From contig JACPXK010000073.1 in assembly GCA_016196565.1 (NCBI GenBank), positions 1-14,440 on the forward strand: a stretch of DNA of 14,440 nt, in the 5' to 3' direction. Position 1 is the first letter of the stretch. Each line of letters starts with the position of its first letter. The translations under genes and the position numbers were made by a program. Under the pieces are notes generated by a model that saw nothing but the letters and a program-made list of their open reading frames with translations, was not told where the DNA came from and did no database searches. The DNA comes from Candidatus Omnitrophota bacterium (GTDB lineage: Bacteria > Omnitrophota > Omnitrophia > Omnitrophales > Aquincolibacteriaceae). Shown here piece by piece: positions 1 through 8,600 of this stretch.

Positions 1-1238
1 CCAAAGGAGGTGAGTATGGTTTCTAACTCTTTCTTTTGCCCCTCTTGTAAGCCCGATAAAATGATATCCTGCTGGGCAGTCAGATAGACTTCGGGGTGGA
101 ATTTCTCAATGGCTTTCCGGAGGCCGGTTTTAAGCTTAAAACTCCCCTCATCCTTGACCCGGCCGTTTTCAACTGCCAGCCCCAAAAACCACTTTCCATT
201 CCCTTCCGAATGCCAGCCCAAGTGATTTTCAATACCTTGCCAGTGAATAAGACGGCAAGGCTCGGTCTTTTTACCGAAGCGTTTTTCCACTTCCGCCCGG
301 AACCAATCCAGTCCTTTTTCCGCAATCAAATATTTCATTCTCGCATGCTTACGGTCGGTGCGATCCCCAAAATCCCGCTGTGTTAAAACAATGGCTTTGG
401 TAATCTCCAAAAGCTCTTCCGGCTTCACAAAGCACAAGGGGTCCGCCAATCGCGGATAAGTCCCCTTAATTCCGTGCGTCATACCGAACCCGCCGCCCAC
501 GAGAATATTAAAACCTTTCAGCGTCTCTTTCTCGATTTCAGGAACAATCCCGATATCATTGGAATAAATGTCCGTGCAATTATCATCCGGAAAAGCCATG
601 GCGATTTTGAATTTACGCGGAAGATAAGTCTTTCCATAGATAGGTTCGGATTTTTCTCCGGTCGAAGGACTTTTAACTTTTTCTCCGTTCAGCCAAATCT
701 CGTAATAAGCTCCGGCCTGGGAAAGAAATTGGTCTGACACCGCCTGGGCATAACGAAAAACTTCCATACGTTTACGGTCCTGAAGCGGCGCGGGACAAGC
801 CATCACATTGCGGACAACGTCACCGCAAGCCCCGGAAGTGGTACCGAGTTTTGAATGAATGCCGCGAATCACGGATTTAAGATTTTTTTTGAGTACTCCG
901 TGAAATTGTATGCCCTGGCGGGTAGTGATGCGAAGGGTATGATTTCCATAACGGTTCGCCAGATCATCATGATTAAGGTATTGTTCCCAGGTCAATTTCC
1001 CGCCCGGGATTTTGGAGCGGACCATCATGGAGTAGGCAGGCTCTTTGCCCTTTCGAACTAAGTCTTGGCGCAGATCGCGATCGTCCTGCTCATAAGTCCC
1101 GTGGGCTTTGAGCAAATCCTTATCCTCGCTGGCAAAATGAGTGGTGTGCTCCGCCAAATGCTCGGCGATTTTGCCTCGAAGGTAATTGCTATTGTCTTTG
1201 ATAGTCTCTACAGAAGAGAGTTTCTTTGGATCAGGCAT
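1..1238 (-). CDS. cysI: Sulfite reductase hemoprotein (CysI type), C-terminus cut by window edge
   Basis: Assimilatory sulfite reductase hemoprotein, reducing sulfite to sulfide in the cytoplasm with siroheme and a 4Fe-4S cluster. The ATG at 1238 opens 412 complete codons that stay open to the left edge. The N-terminus (SSVETIKDNSNYLRG, then HGTYEQDDRD near residue 46) is typical of CysI. Residues expected to contact siroheme phosphate or substrate are present: Arg74 (MMVRSKIPGG), Arg143 (GACGDVVRNVMACP), and Lys209 and Lys211 (LPRKFK). These correspond to E. coli R83, R153, K215 and K217. GGGFGMTHG (248-256) starts the second half. Family members are about 570 residues, so the last 150 or so, with the four cluster cysteines, lie outside. 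No strong Shine-Dalgarno precedes the ATG; the start is chosen from the family N-terminus. A ferredoxin-dependent Sir or NirA-like enzyme is the alternative, since GACGDVxRNV is also common there. Confidence 0.87.
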   Translation of the reverse strand, partial: MPDPKKLSSVETIKDNSNYLRGKIAEHLAEHTTHFASEDKDLLKAHGTYEQDDRDLRQDLVRKGKEPAYSMMVRSKIPGGKLTWEQYLNHDDLANRYGNHTLRITTRQGIQFHGVLKKNLKSVIRGIHSKLGTTSGACGDVVRNVMACPAPLQDRKRMEVFRYAQAVSDQFLSQAGAYYEIWLNGEKVKSPSTGEKSEPIYGKTYLPRKFKIAMAFPDDNCTDIYSNDIGIVPEIEKETLKGFNILVGGGFGMTHGIKGTYPRLADPLCFVKPEELLEITKAIVLTQRDFGDRTDRKHARMKYLIAEKGLDWFRAEVEKRFGKKTEPCRLIHWQGIENHLGWHSEGNGKWFLGLAVENGRVKDEGSFKLKTGLRKAIEKFHPEVYLTAQQDIILSGLQEGQKKELETILTSF

Positions 1239-1263
1239 GCGTCGGATTTTACCATACAGAATC

Positions 1264-1323
1264 TGTCATTGCGAGCCCCGTTAGGGGCGAAGCAATCCCC
1301 GACTAAAGCATTCGGGGATGACA
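1264..1323. repeat. Two-hairpin palindromic repeat, 60 bp
   Basis: The element begins TGTCAT and ends ATGACA. It holds two hairpins, one around AGCCCCGTTAGGGGC and one around ATCCCCGACT...TTCGGGGAT. It lies between the aldolase stop and the cysI start and belongs to the same family as 1332-1373, 2517-2577 and 5570-5676. No T-run follows the hairpins on the minus strand, so a role as intrinsic terminator is not clear. Confidence 0.8.
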
Positions 1324-1331
1324 AGCATTAT

Positions 1332-1373
1332 TGTCATTCCCGCAATCTTCAGGCGGGAATCCTCGTAATGACA
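1332..1373. repeat. Palindromic repeat, 42 bp, next to the previous unit
   Basis: It begins TGTCATTCCCGC, contains a GCGGGAAT arm, and ends ATGACA, 3 bp beyond the aldolase stop codon. It lies 8 bp from the 60-bp unit at 1264-1323, so the two form a pair filling most of the 138-bp intergenic gap. Transcribed RNA would fold strongly and could protect or end the aldolase mRNA, but this is not shown. Confidence 0.8.
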
Positions 1374-1376
1374 GAG

Positions 1377-3488
1377 TTATCTCGGGAAGGCTTCTTTGAC
1401 GCCGCCGTCCACGGTGAGAATACATCCCGTGGTTTTGGACGATTTTCCGGAGAGGAAAAAAACCGCGGCTTCGGCCACATCATCAGGCAAGACCTCGGTT
1501 TTCATCAGATTGCGGTTTTGATAAAAGCCGGCCAATTTTCCGGCAGGAATACCATAAGTCTTGGCACGATTTGGCGCGATTTTTTCCCAAAATCCGGAAT
1601 TTTCAAAAACGCCGTCCGGATTAATCATATTCACCCGGATTTTTGCTTCCCCATTTTCAATGGCAAGAATTCTTGCCAGCTGGACCTCGGCCGCTTTGGC
1701 CGCGCTGTAGGCGCCAAAATCTTTGCCCGGCGCCAGCACATTTTTCGAAGCAATGAAAACAATATTACCGCCCATTCCCTGCTGCTTCATTAAACGTATG
1801 GTTTCGCGCGCCACAAGAAAATGCCCGGTCGCATTCACGGCCAGGCTTTTTTCCCAGTCTTCCAATTTTAAATTCTCTATCGGCGATACGTGGCCGAACC
1901 CGGCATTGGAAATAAGAAAATCCAGGCCGCCGGTTTTGAGAACAATTTCTTCGAAAACTTTCCGCACACTTCCCGGATTGGTGACATCCATGCGCAGCGC
2001 AAAAGCTTTTTGAGATTTCACCTTTTCATTAATTCGGGCCGCAGCTTCTTCCACGGCTTTTTGATTCAAGTCCGCCAGAAAAACATGGGCGCCAAGCGCG
2101 GCGAGTTTGTGAGCAATGGCCGTTCCAATGCCGCGCCCCGCTCCGGTCACAAGACCGATTTGGCGGGAAAATTCCGCGCCGGCCGGAGCCAGAGAAAGTT
2201 TGTAAAGTTCCATCGGCCAATAATCCATTTCAAAGGCCAATTTTTCCGAAAGGGATTCATAGTGGTCAATCACGGAAGCATGGGTCATCACGGAAATGGA
2301 ATGCTCGTAAATTTCCGCCACGATTTTGGCATTCTTAAGATCACTCCCCGTCGTCACCATGCCGATCCCAGGAATCAAAATCACTTTGGGATAAGGGTCG
2401 AGCATTTTGGCATAGGGTCCTGGCGGAAGCAGCGGTTTATACCTTTCAAAATAACGTGCGTGCGATTTGGCGTAATTCTCGATTTGACTCAAAAGGCGCC
2501 TGGCCCCTTTTTGATCTGTCATTCCCGCATGCTTTTGGCGGGAATCTGATCCCCGCCTAAAACGTGCGGGGATGACATAGAGCGGAATTCTTCGAGTGCG
2601 CAGCATATGATCGGGCGTCGCGGGACCGATTTGAGAAACGCGCACAGCATCTTTTGAATTCACAAATTCCATAACTGCGGGCGAATCTGAAAAGTACAAA
2701 ATAGCTTTTTGATTTTTACTTACCGCTTGGCGAATGACCGGTAAATTCCGCATAAGCCAGGATTTTTTGTCCGCGGCCGAAAGCGTTTTATGAATTTGCG
2801 CGCTCCAGTATTTTTTGCGGCGGCGGGCGGCGGCCAAATAACGCTCTGCCCGCGAAACCATTTCAATCGTTAACGCATAACTCGTTTTAGCGTCCGTCCC
2901 CCACGTAATAAGGCCGTGCTTTTCGAGAATGACGCCTTTAACATCCGGATTTTTCCGATAAGCCTCACCCACCCGCTTGGCGAGGATGAATCCGGGTTTC
3001 ACATAAGGAACCCATAAAAGTTCATCCCTAAAAATTTTCTTGGCGATTTTTTTTCCGTTTTTGGTATTGGTGATGGAAAGAATGGCATCGGCATGAGTGT
3101 GATGAATGTCCGGCTGATCGACAAAGGCATGCAGCAAAACTTCGATGGAAGGACGCGGGGCTTTGGGATCAAGCAGGCAATGCGTGACATAATCCACCAT
3201 TTCTTCATCCGTCATTTGCTCGCGCTTGAAAATATCAAGTAAATCGTCGAGGGCAACGGGCGGATAATCCTTGCGGGTGGAAACTTTTAAATCTGAACCG
3301 CTTCCCTTAATCCGCAGGACACGGCGCATCAGTCCGCGATAATCTTTTTCCACGGTTTTGGTGGAAGTATTCCCCCCTCCCCAAACGCAAAGTTTAGGTT
3401 CGCTTCCGATTAAACGGGAACTATAAACCAGAAGATCGAGTTTATCTTTGGCCTTGGCGGCTTCTTTGGCATTCCAAAGGTTTTTCAT
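1377..3488 (-). CDS. Bifunctional class II aldolase / short-chain dehydrogenase (RhaEW/YuxG type)
   Basis: A 703-residue fusion. The N-terminal class II aldolase/adducin domain (about 20-250) has the phosphate-binding WGGGNTS (36-42), the metal-site HHTH (129-132) and EKHG (189-192). The C-terminal short-chain dehydrogenase (about 444-703) has TGAGRGIG (448-455) for NAD(P), NAG (528-530), Ser581 and the Y594-x3-K598 pair, so it looks intact. In the known family (B. subtilis YuxG) the aldolase cleaves L-rhamnulose 1-phosphate to DHAP and L-lactaldehyde, and the dehydrogenase oxidises the aldehyde; another sugar phosphate is possible here. The start at 3488 (MKNLWNAKEA) gives the normal family length of about 690-700. 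The in-frame TTG at 3587 would add 33 residues encoded by a repeat and is rejected. A TATCAT box 8 bp upstream of the ATG is a weak promoter candidate. Residues 304-325 are encoded by a palindromic repeat. Confidence 0.9.
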   Translation of the reverse strand: MKNLWNAKEAAKAKDKLDLLVYSSRLIGSEPKLCVWGGGNTSTKTVEKDYRGLMRRVLRIKGSGSDLKVSTRKDYPPVALDDLLDIFKREQMTDEEMVDYVTHCLLDPKAPRPSIEVLLHAFVDQPDIHHTHADAILSITNTKNGKKIAKKIFRDELLWVPYVKPGFILAKRVGEAYRKNPDVKGVILEKHGLITWGTDAKTSYALTIEMVSRAERYLAAARRRKKYWSAQIHKTLSAADKKSWLMRNLPVIRQAVSKNQKAILYFSDSPAVMEFVNSKDAVRVSQIGPATPDHMLRTRRIPLYVIPARFRRGSDSRQKHAGMTDQKGARRLLSQIENYAKSHARYFERYKPLLPPGPYAKMLDPYPKVILIPGIGMVTTGSDLKNAKIVAEIYEHSISVMTHASVIDHYESLSEKLAFEMDYWPMELYKLSLAPAGAEFSRQIGLVTGAGRGIGTAIAHKLAALGAHVFLADLNQKAVEEAAARINEKVKSQKAFALRMDVTNPGSVRKVFEEIVLKTGGLDFLISNAGFGHVSPIENLKLEDWEKSLAVNATGHFLVARETIRLMKQQGMGGNIVFIASKNVLAPGKDFGAYSAAKAAEVQLARILAIENGEAKIRVNMINPDGVFENSGFWEKIAPNRAKTYGIPAGKLAGFYQNRNLMKTEVLPDDVAEAAVFFLSGKSSKTTGCILTVDGGVKEAFPR
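2517..2577. repeat. Palindromic element in frame inside the aldolase gene
   Basis: 61 bp running from TGTCAT to ATGACA, with two hairpins: ATTCCCGC...GCGGGAAT and ATCCCCGCC...GCGGGGAT. It is the same family as the intergenic copies. On the minus strand it is read as residues 304-324 (YVIPARFRRG then SDSRQKHAGMT). It falls in the region joining the aldolase and dehydrogenase halves, after the conserved GPATPDH stretch, where an added surface loop should be tolerated. No stop or frameshift results. It resembles in kind the Rickettsia palindromic elements that sit inside genes. Confidence 0.8.
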
Positions 3489-3506
3489 GGGTGGGTATGA
3501 TAACAC

Positions 3507-3588
3507 ATTGGTACCCCTTCCAAAAGTACAGGGTTCAAAAAAATACAAAAAAATAATTAGACCCTGTACCGGCGGAAGGGGTACCAAT
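3507..3588. repeat. 82-bp imperfect palindrome (MITE-like) between two genes
   Basis: Arms of 28 bp (3507-3534 and 3561-3588) match at 24 of 28 positions. They begin ATTGGTACCCCTTCC and end GTACCAAT, and enclose a 26-bp A-rich loop. The four mismatches cluster in the middle of the arm (AAAAG against GCCGG). The element fills most of the gap between the acyl-CoA dehydrogenase stop and the aldolase start. Its sequence differs from the TGTCAT family. It may be a non-autonomous mobile element or a transcript-end hairpin. Confidence 0.8.
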
Positions 3589-3596
3589 TTGTATTT

Positions 3597-5465
3597 TTAC
3601 GAGGGCAGAATAATGTCGTTTTCGAGCCAGGAATACTTGCCTGCGAGGGTATTTTGCGCCAGCCGGTAAACATAGGCGTCGCCATTAATAAAAAGATGGC
3701 GGAACTGTTTTTCAATGCGGCCATGCGCTTGGCGGCAAAAAAGATCAGCCAGTTCCACCGGACTTTGATCCGAAGGATTTTTATTTACCATAGCAACCGC
3801 GCGCGAACACGCAGCCGCCATCGCGAAAAGATCTGTTCCCGCATTCACCAGCCGGCCCATAATATGCTGCTTGGCTTCCAGGCCTTGCTGATAAATCATC
3901 ATTGCGTGAAACAAAGCGCGCGCGAGCCGATGAGCCGCTCTGCTGGCATAATGCATATGAGTCCTTAAAGCCAGCGGAATTGAAACACTCCCCGGAAGAC
4001 TTCCGATATAAAAAAGCTGTTTGGGATACCAGCCCGCATAAAATGCCGTCGATGAAATAACTTTTGAAATTCTTTCACCCATCGGAGTTTTAGGCGAAAC
4101 AATCGGCATAATTCTACGCACATGAGAATCCATAGCTTCGCGCGCGATGAAAAGGCGCATGATTTGACTCGTGCCTTCGATAATCGTATTGATTCGCGCA
4201 TCACGCATCATGCGTTCAAGCGGATACCCTTTTTCGCCGCGAGCTTTCAGCGAAGGCGAAGTTTCATAACCACGCCCGCCGCGGATTTGAATCGCGCCGT
4301 CCACGATTTTCCAACTTGCTTCGGTGCAGCAAAGCTTGGCCATGGCCGCTTCCAAACGAATATCGGTTTTTTTCTGATCGGCCATGTGGGCCGCAAGCGT
4401 AGAAACCGCATCCATGGCAAATACCGTGGCCGTCATCGCCGCTATTTTCTGCGCCACAGCCTCATGTTTTCCGATGGGCGCTCCCCACTGGACGCGTTCA
4501 TTGGCCCAATGGCGCGCCACATTCAGGCAATATTTGGAAGCGCCGGTCACACCCGCCGGCATAGTAAGACGGCCGGTATTCAAAGTCATCAACGCAAGCT
4601 TGAGCCCTTTACCCTCTCCCCAAATAATATTTTCGCGCGGCACTTTAACATCTTTAAAATGCAGCAGCCCGTTTTGAATTCCTTTAAGCCCCATGAAACT
4701 GCAGCGATGAATAACCTCTACGCCGGGCATATCTTTTTCAACAATGAAAGCGGTAATTTGCTGCTTCTCGCGGCCTTTGACGATTTTGGGCGGAGTCTGC
4801 GCCATGACCACCATCACAGTCGCCACCACACCGTTTGTGCACCAAAGTTTTTCACCGTTGATGATGTAATATTTCCCGTCCTCAACCGGAACGGCCTTGG
4901 TTTTCATGCGGGCGGGATCACTGCCCACATCCGGTTCCGTGAGCGCGAAAGCAGACACTTCTCCCTTGGCAAAGCGCGGAAAATATTTGCGCTTTTGTTC
5001 TTCAGTACCGAACATTAATAGAGGTTTGGGAACGCCGATGGATTGATGGGCGGAAAGCCATACCGCCGTGGACGAACAATAACTGGAAACTAAATGAAGG
5101 GCCCGGTTGTAATTGACCTGCGAAAGCCCGAGGCCGCCGTACTCTTTGGGAATTTTCATAGCAAAACATTTGAGATCGGCCAGCGCTTTTAAAGCCGCGG
5201 GAGGAATATCGCCGGTACGGTCTACTTCGTCCGGATTAATATGTTCTTTAAGGAGTTTTTCGAGTTTGACGAGATATTCATCGCCGTTTTTTTTATCTTC
5301 GGCGGTTTGTTCGGGAAAAGGCAGGATCAAATCCCAGCGCAGACGCCCCTGAAATAATTCGGCCACAAAACTCGGCTGGGACCATTCTTGCTCACGGGAA
5401 TCCTCGGCCAGCTCAAGCGCCTTGAGCTTTCCCGCCCCAATTTTCTTTTCATCCAGAATGTCCAT
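3597..5465 (-). CDS. Acyl-CoA dehydrogenase, VLCAD/FadE-like with C-terminal extension
   Basis: A 622-residue FAD flavoprotein catalysing the first step of fatty-acid beta-oxidation (acyl-CoA to trans-2-enoyl-CoA). The N-terminal helical domain spans about 60-170. The FAD/substrate signature ALTEPDVGSDPA is at 174-185, and the C-terminal core helical domain at about 290-440. The catalytic base is Glu430 in RDARINTIIEGTSQIMRLF, aligning with the Glu of medium- and very-long-chain enzymes. About 180 further residues follow, as in VLCAD, ACAD9 and some bacterial FadE proteins. The ATG at 5465 is chosen because GAAGGG (5471-5476) stands 5 bp upstream as a Shine-Dalgarno and the family N-terminus follows. 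A TATACT/TATAAAG stretch at about 5497-5508 may hold the -10 box. No electron-transfer flavoprotein gene is adjacent. Chain-length specificity cannot be read from sequence. Confidence 0.92.
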   Translation of the reverse strand: MDILDEKKIGAGKLKALELAEDSREQEWSQPSFVAELFQGRLRWDLILPFPEQTAEDKKNGDEYLVKLEKLLKEHINPDEVDRTGDIPPAALKALADLKCFAMKIPKEYGGLGLSQVNYNRALHLVSSYCSSTAVWLSAHQSIGVPKPLLMFGTEEQKRKYFPRFAKGEVSAFALTEPDVGSDPARMKTKAVPVEDGKYYIINGEKLWCTNGVVATVMVVMAQTPPKIVKGREKQQITAFIVEKDMPGVEVIHRCSFMGLKGIQNGLLHFKDVKVPRENIIWGEGKGLKLALMTLNTGRLTMPAGVTGASKYCLNVARHWANERVQWGAPIGKHEAVAQKIAAMTATVFAMDAVSTLAAHMADQKKTDIRLEAAMAKLCCTEASWKIVDGAIQIRGGRGYETSPSLKARGEKGYPLERMMRDARINTIIEGTSQIMRLFIAREAMDSHVRRIMPIVSPKTPMGERISKVISSTAFYAGWYPKQLFYIGSLPGSVSIPLALRTHMHYASRAAHRLARALFHAMMIYQQGLEAKQHIMGRLVNAGTDLFAMAAACSRAVAMVNKNPSDQSPVELADLFCRQAHGRIEKQFRHLFINGDAYVYRLAQNTLAGKYSWLENDIILPS

Positions 5466-5569
5466 CGCATCCCTTCGGCACTGTCATGACGTAACTTTAT
5501 AAGTATACCCGATAAAACCGTCTCTAAAACATATCGTACCAATCAGGCATTTTATTGAGGAAAGCTTTG

Positions 5570-5598
5570 ATCCCCGATTAAGGATTTCGGGGATGACA
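5570..5598. repeat. Palindromic repeat, single hairpin unit
   Basis: ATCCCCGATTAAGGATTTCGGGGAT followed by GACA. This is one arm of the TGTCAT family, read on the minus strand as TGTCATCCCCGA. It stands 47 bp from the second arm at 5646-5676, so the pair may be one element split by unrelated sequence. Confidence 0.75.
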
Positions 5599-5645
5599 AG
5601 TATGAAGCGGCAAGTGAACCATTCCCACATGCCATGACTGTTTTT

Positions 5646-5676
5646 TGTCATTCCCGCATGCTTTTAGGCGGGAATC
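5646..5676. repeat. Palindromic repeat, single hairpin unit
   Basis: TGTCATTCCCGCATGCTTTT followed by AGGCGGGAATC, 20 bp beyond the stop of the giant ORF. The hairpin could mark the 3' end of that transcript. On the minus strand it is followed by an A-run and not a T-run, so it is not a canonical intrinsic terminator. Confidence 0.75.
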
Positions 5677-5695
5677 TCCATAAAATGTAGAAAAT

Positions 5696-8600
5696 TTACG
5701 CAGCTTGTTTGGTGCGGTTTTCAGAAGCCGCCTGAACGGCAACGGCGTGAATGAAAAATTCCGAGCCATTCGCGGAAGGTTCATCCTGGAAACGGCCGAT
5801 GCGTTTGCCGGTTTTAACAATTCCTCTGGCTTCTTGGGTCAAGAGCGCAATACCGCCTGCCAAAAACCGGTCCGGAGAAATATGTTTGGCTGAAAGGCCG
5901 TTGGCAAAAGTTGCGGTATCAAACGCCCATTGCGCGGGAGAACGTTTGAGCCGCTCAGGTTGATTGGTTAAAATTAAATCGGCCTTGTCCGGATTAGACC
6001 ATCCTTGCCTGCCTTTAAAATTAATAATTTGAATTCGATTCATTAAATCAAGAGTTGCCGAGCTTTTCTTCAGCAAACGATCTCTCACACGACGCAAGTC
6101 TTTGGCCGTTGTTTCTGACTCTACGATAAAACGCATTTCTGATTTCGGATTAAGACGGCCAAAATTGACGGCCATTTCCAAAGCATTTCTAAAAGAATTT
6201 GTTTCCGGCGTTCCGGGAATAAGATAATCAATCGTCATGGATTGATGAATTGCCCGGTTCAAAATCAATTGAGGCGGGATAGTATTTTTTCTGATTTCAG
6301 AACGGACCGTATTCTCCACCGCAGCCTGGACCTCGGGCAATCCCAAAGCTTCGATCGCGGTAAAAAAATCTTGTCCCAACTGATTCAAATCGATTTTTTT
6401 CTCCGTCGCCCAATCCATAGTTCCCTTCACTGCACGTCTGAGTTCGGAATGGGCGCGGACTTTAGCATTAGGGCTGGGAACTGGCGGCAAAATCAAAGCG
6501 GCTGTCCGCTCAATGAAAAGACTTTCTCGGGAATATTTTTCTTTGGCTGTTTGAAGTCCTTTATCCTTCATAAGGGTGTCGATCAAATCGTGTTCTGTGA
6601 TTAATTTCAGCCTGCCGGTTATCAGATGCAAATTTTCGATTTCGGAATTAAGATTAGTCTCCGCTATCTTTTTGGAGGACATACCTGTGAGCCAGGCCAT
6701 TATGCTTTGAATGGGTAATTGATGTTTCCAAAAATTGTCCGAAGCATTGGTGTAAAGGCCATTCCAAGTTACTCCATCGCCAACGTGATAGCGGGAAGAT
6801 ATCAAACTTTGCGCAACCGTACGGAGCGTATCGGTTGTAAAAATACCGGAAGCTTTAAATCCGTCCCGCATCATGTCATCAAAGGTAGTAAAAAAATCGA
6901 GAATAAAAGTCCGGGCAAGATTTGGAACATCACGGGCCGGCGGAATATGACTTATAATTTTGCCGTCTTTTCGAATCATGATGCGGTCATAGGGCCTATG
7001 CCCGACCTTAAAATAAACTATCTCTTCTGAAATTTCCGTGAGCCTTTCCTTTCCCGATAAAATCATTGTTGGCGTCGAATGTTCTGCGAGTAATTCCGGC
7101 AATTGATTATAATTGGCATACTGATACTGGGTTCCATTAAGACGTTTATAAACATGATTCATAGCAAAAAGAGGCAAAACAATATGATTCACCGAACCCC
7201 AATTCGGCCCGCTTAATTTTGACATGATAATATTTTCGACAACGTCCGCGATACAATTAGTGCAAAGCCCGCCATAAACCAGCCATTGAGTTTCCTGCAT
7301 ATTACTGATTGGAAGAGTATAACGGTAAGCATCTTCAAAATGAATGGAATGATTTTCGCTGACAAAGCGGATTGTTCTTCTTTCTCCACTTTTTACAAGC
7401 GCAGTCAATTCTCTCGCATTTTCTGTTTCGCGAGCATTCTCTTCATAATCAGTCACTTCAAAGATGGCTCCGATTTTCATGCGGGACAAAAACTCATCAA
7501 ATGTTTTTTGCTTATCTGTTCGAAGCTCGGATTTAGTTTTGGCGGTTGCCGCAGGCGCAATACTTCTGTGCTCAAGATGGCTTTCCAGAGCCAGCACAAA
7601 ATTAGAAAATGAATCAGCGCTATCAATTTGATGAATCTCATGCGCTGGTATATTGTTGTGCTGCTTACGTTCTCCTTCCGTCAGCAAAGGAAGAATCGAA
7701 AGAGGAAGCAAAACTACGCTTTGCCTCTTTTTGCTTCTTCTTTCTAATTGAAAACTTGTAACGCGCTTCGGCCTGTCAGCCCAAGGAGATTTGGGACGAC
7801 TGATAAAAAGGCTGAATCGGGCCATGGTATTAGGGCTGTCTTCCCATCGAGTAAGAATAGAAAGCTCATACTTTGCGCCTTTCCAAGGAAAAGCATAATG
7901 CCGTACAGTACCTTCACCATTCAATAAATTTTCCGAGTGACGCAATAATTGCAGCTCATGATTTTGCAGCTGCACAAAAGCCGCTATGATCATCGCAAGA
8001 TGGTCTGCAAAAATTTCTATTTCCATTAAACGTTCCTTTAACTTCACCTGTGGAATATCCCTTCTATTAGCCACGGCGCCATAACGAGTCTGAATTAAAT
8101 TCTGCATATAATTAAATTCTTTATCACGAATTCTTGCGGCAATTTGATCTCCATTGTTTGTCACATTAAAAAAATGCGCTGGATTTGGATTGGCATGCAT
8201 CAAACGATCGATTTCGCTTATATCCGTCTCGATATTTTGTTTGATTGTTGTAATGTCTGTAGCTAATGTTCTGGCCCTCATTTCGGAGTGTCGTTTTAAA
8301 CGCAATTCTTGATAAAGATAGCTGGACTCACCAGAATAAGGGATACGAAAATAGCGCCCCCTTTCAACCTGATATCCTTCTTGTTCAATCAAAGCTATCC
8401 ATTTTTCTAAATCGGTGATGGCATCTCCCGTTCTTTGAAGCCCCAGCATTAAAGTCGATTCCGCTTCCATGGCCGCTAAAACATTTTTAATTTGTTCCCA
8501 TTTTTTTTCATGGGGCCCTTCCGCTAAAACGAATGCGTGAGAAAAAGGCCCTTCGTCTCTAAGACGAGTGCTATTCCGAAAAACACCGCGAATTCTTTCA

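Larger units (their letters stand above)
5466..5695. other. 230-bp intergenic region with repeats and probable promoter
   Basis: It lies between the end of the giant ORF and the acyl-CoA dehydrogenase. The half next to the dehydrogenase carries its Shine-Dalgarno and an AT-rich promoter-like stretch. The other half carries two palindromic repeat units (5570-5598 and 5646-5676). I see no coding sequence here. Confidence 0.6.

Noticed and set aside
1264..1373. CRISPR array
   Set aside because: Only two unequal palindromic units, no regular spacers and no cas genes; it fits the dispersed repeat family.
1065..1793. Plus-strand ORF of 242 codons
   Set aside because: It crosses the cysI start, the repeats and the end of the aldolase/dehydrogenase gene in antisense, with no recognisable domain.
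1890..2549. Plus-strand ORF of 219 codons
   Set aside because: Antisense shadow of the aldolase/dehydrogenase gene, ending in the palindromic repeat; no domain-like sequence.
3489..3587. N-terminal extension of the aldolase gene to a TTG at 3587
   Set aside because: The extra 33 residues are encoded by the 82-bp palindrome and do not resemble the family. The ATG at 3488 gives the usual length and start.
4122..5018. Plus-strand ORF of 298 codons
   Set aside because: It is antisense to the well-conserved acyl-CoA dehydrogenase, with His/Arg/Phe-rich composition typical of shadow frames.
5646..5676. Intrinsic terminator of the giant ORF
   Set aside because: The hairpin is strong, but on the minus strand an A-run follows where a T-run would be needed, so it is kept as a repeat only.
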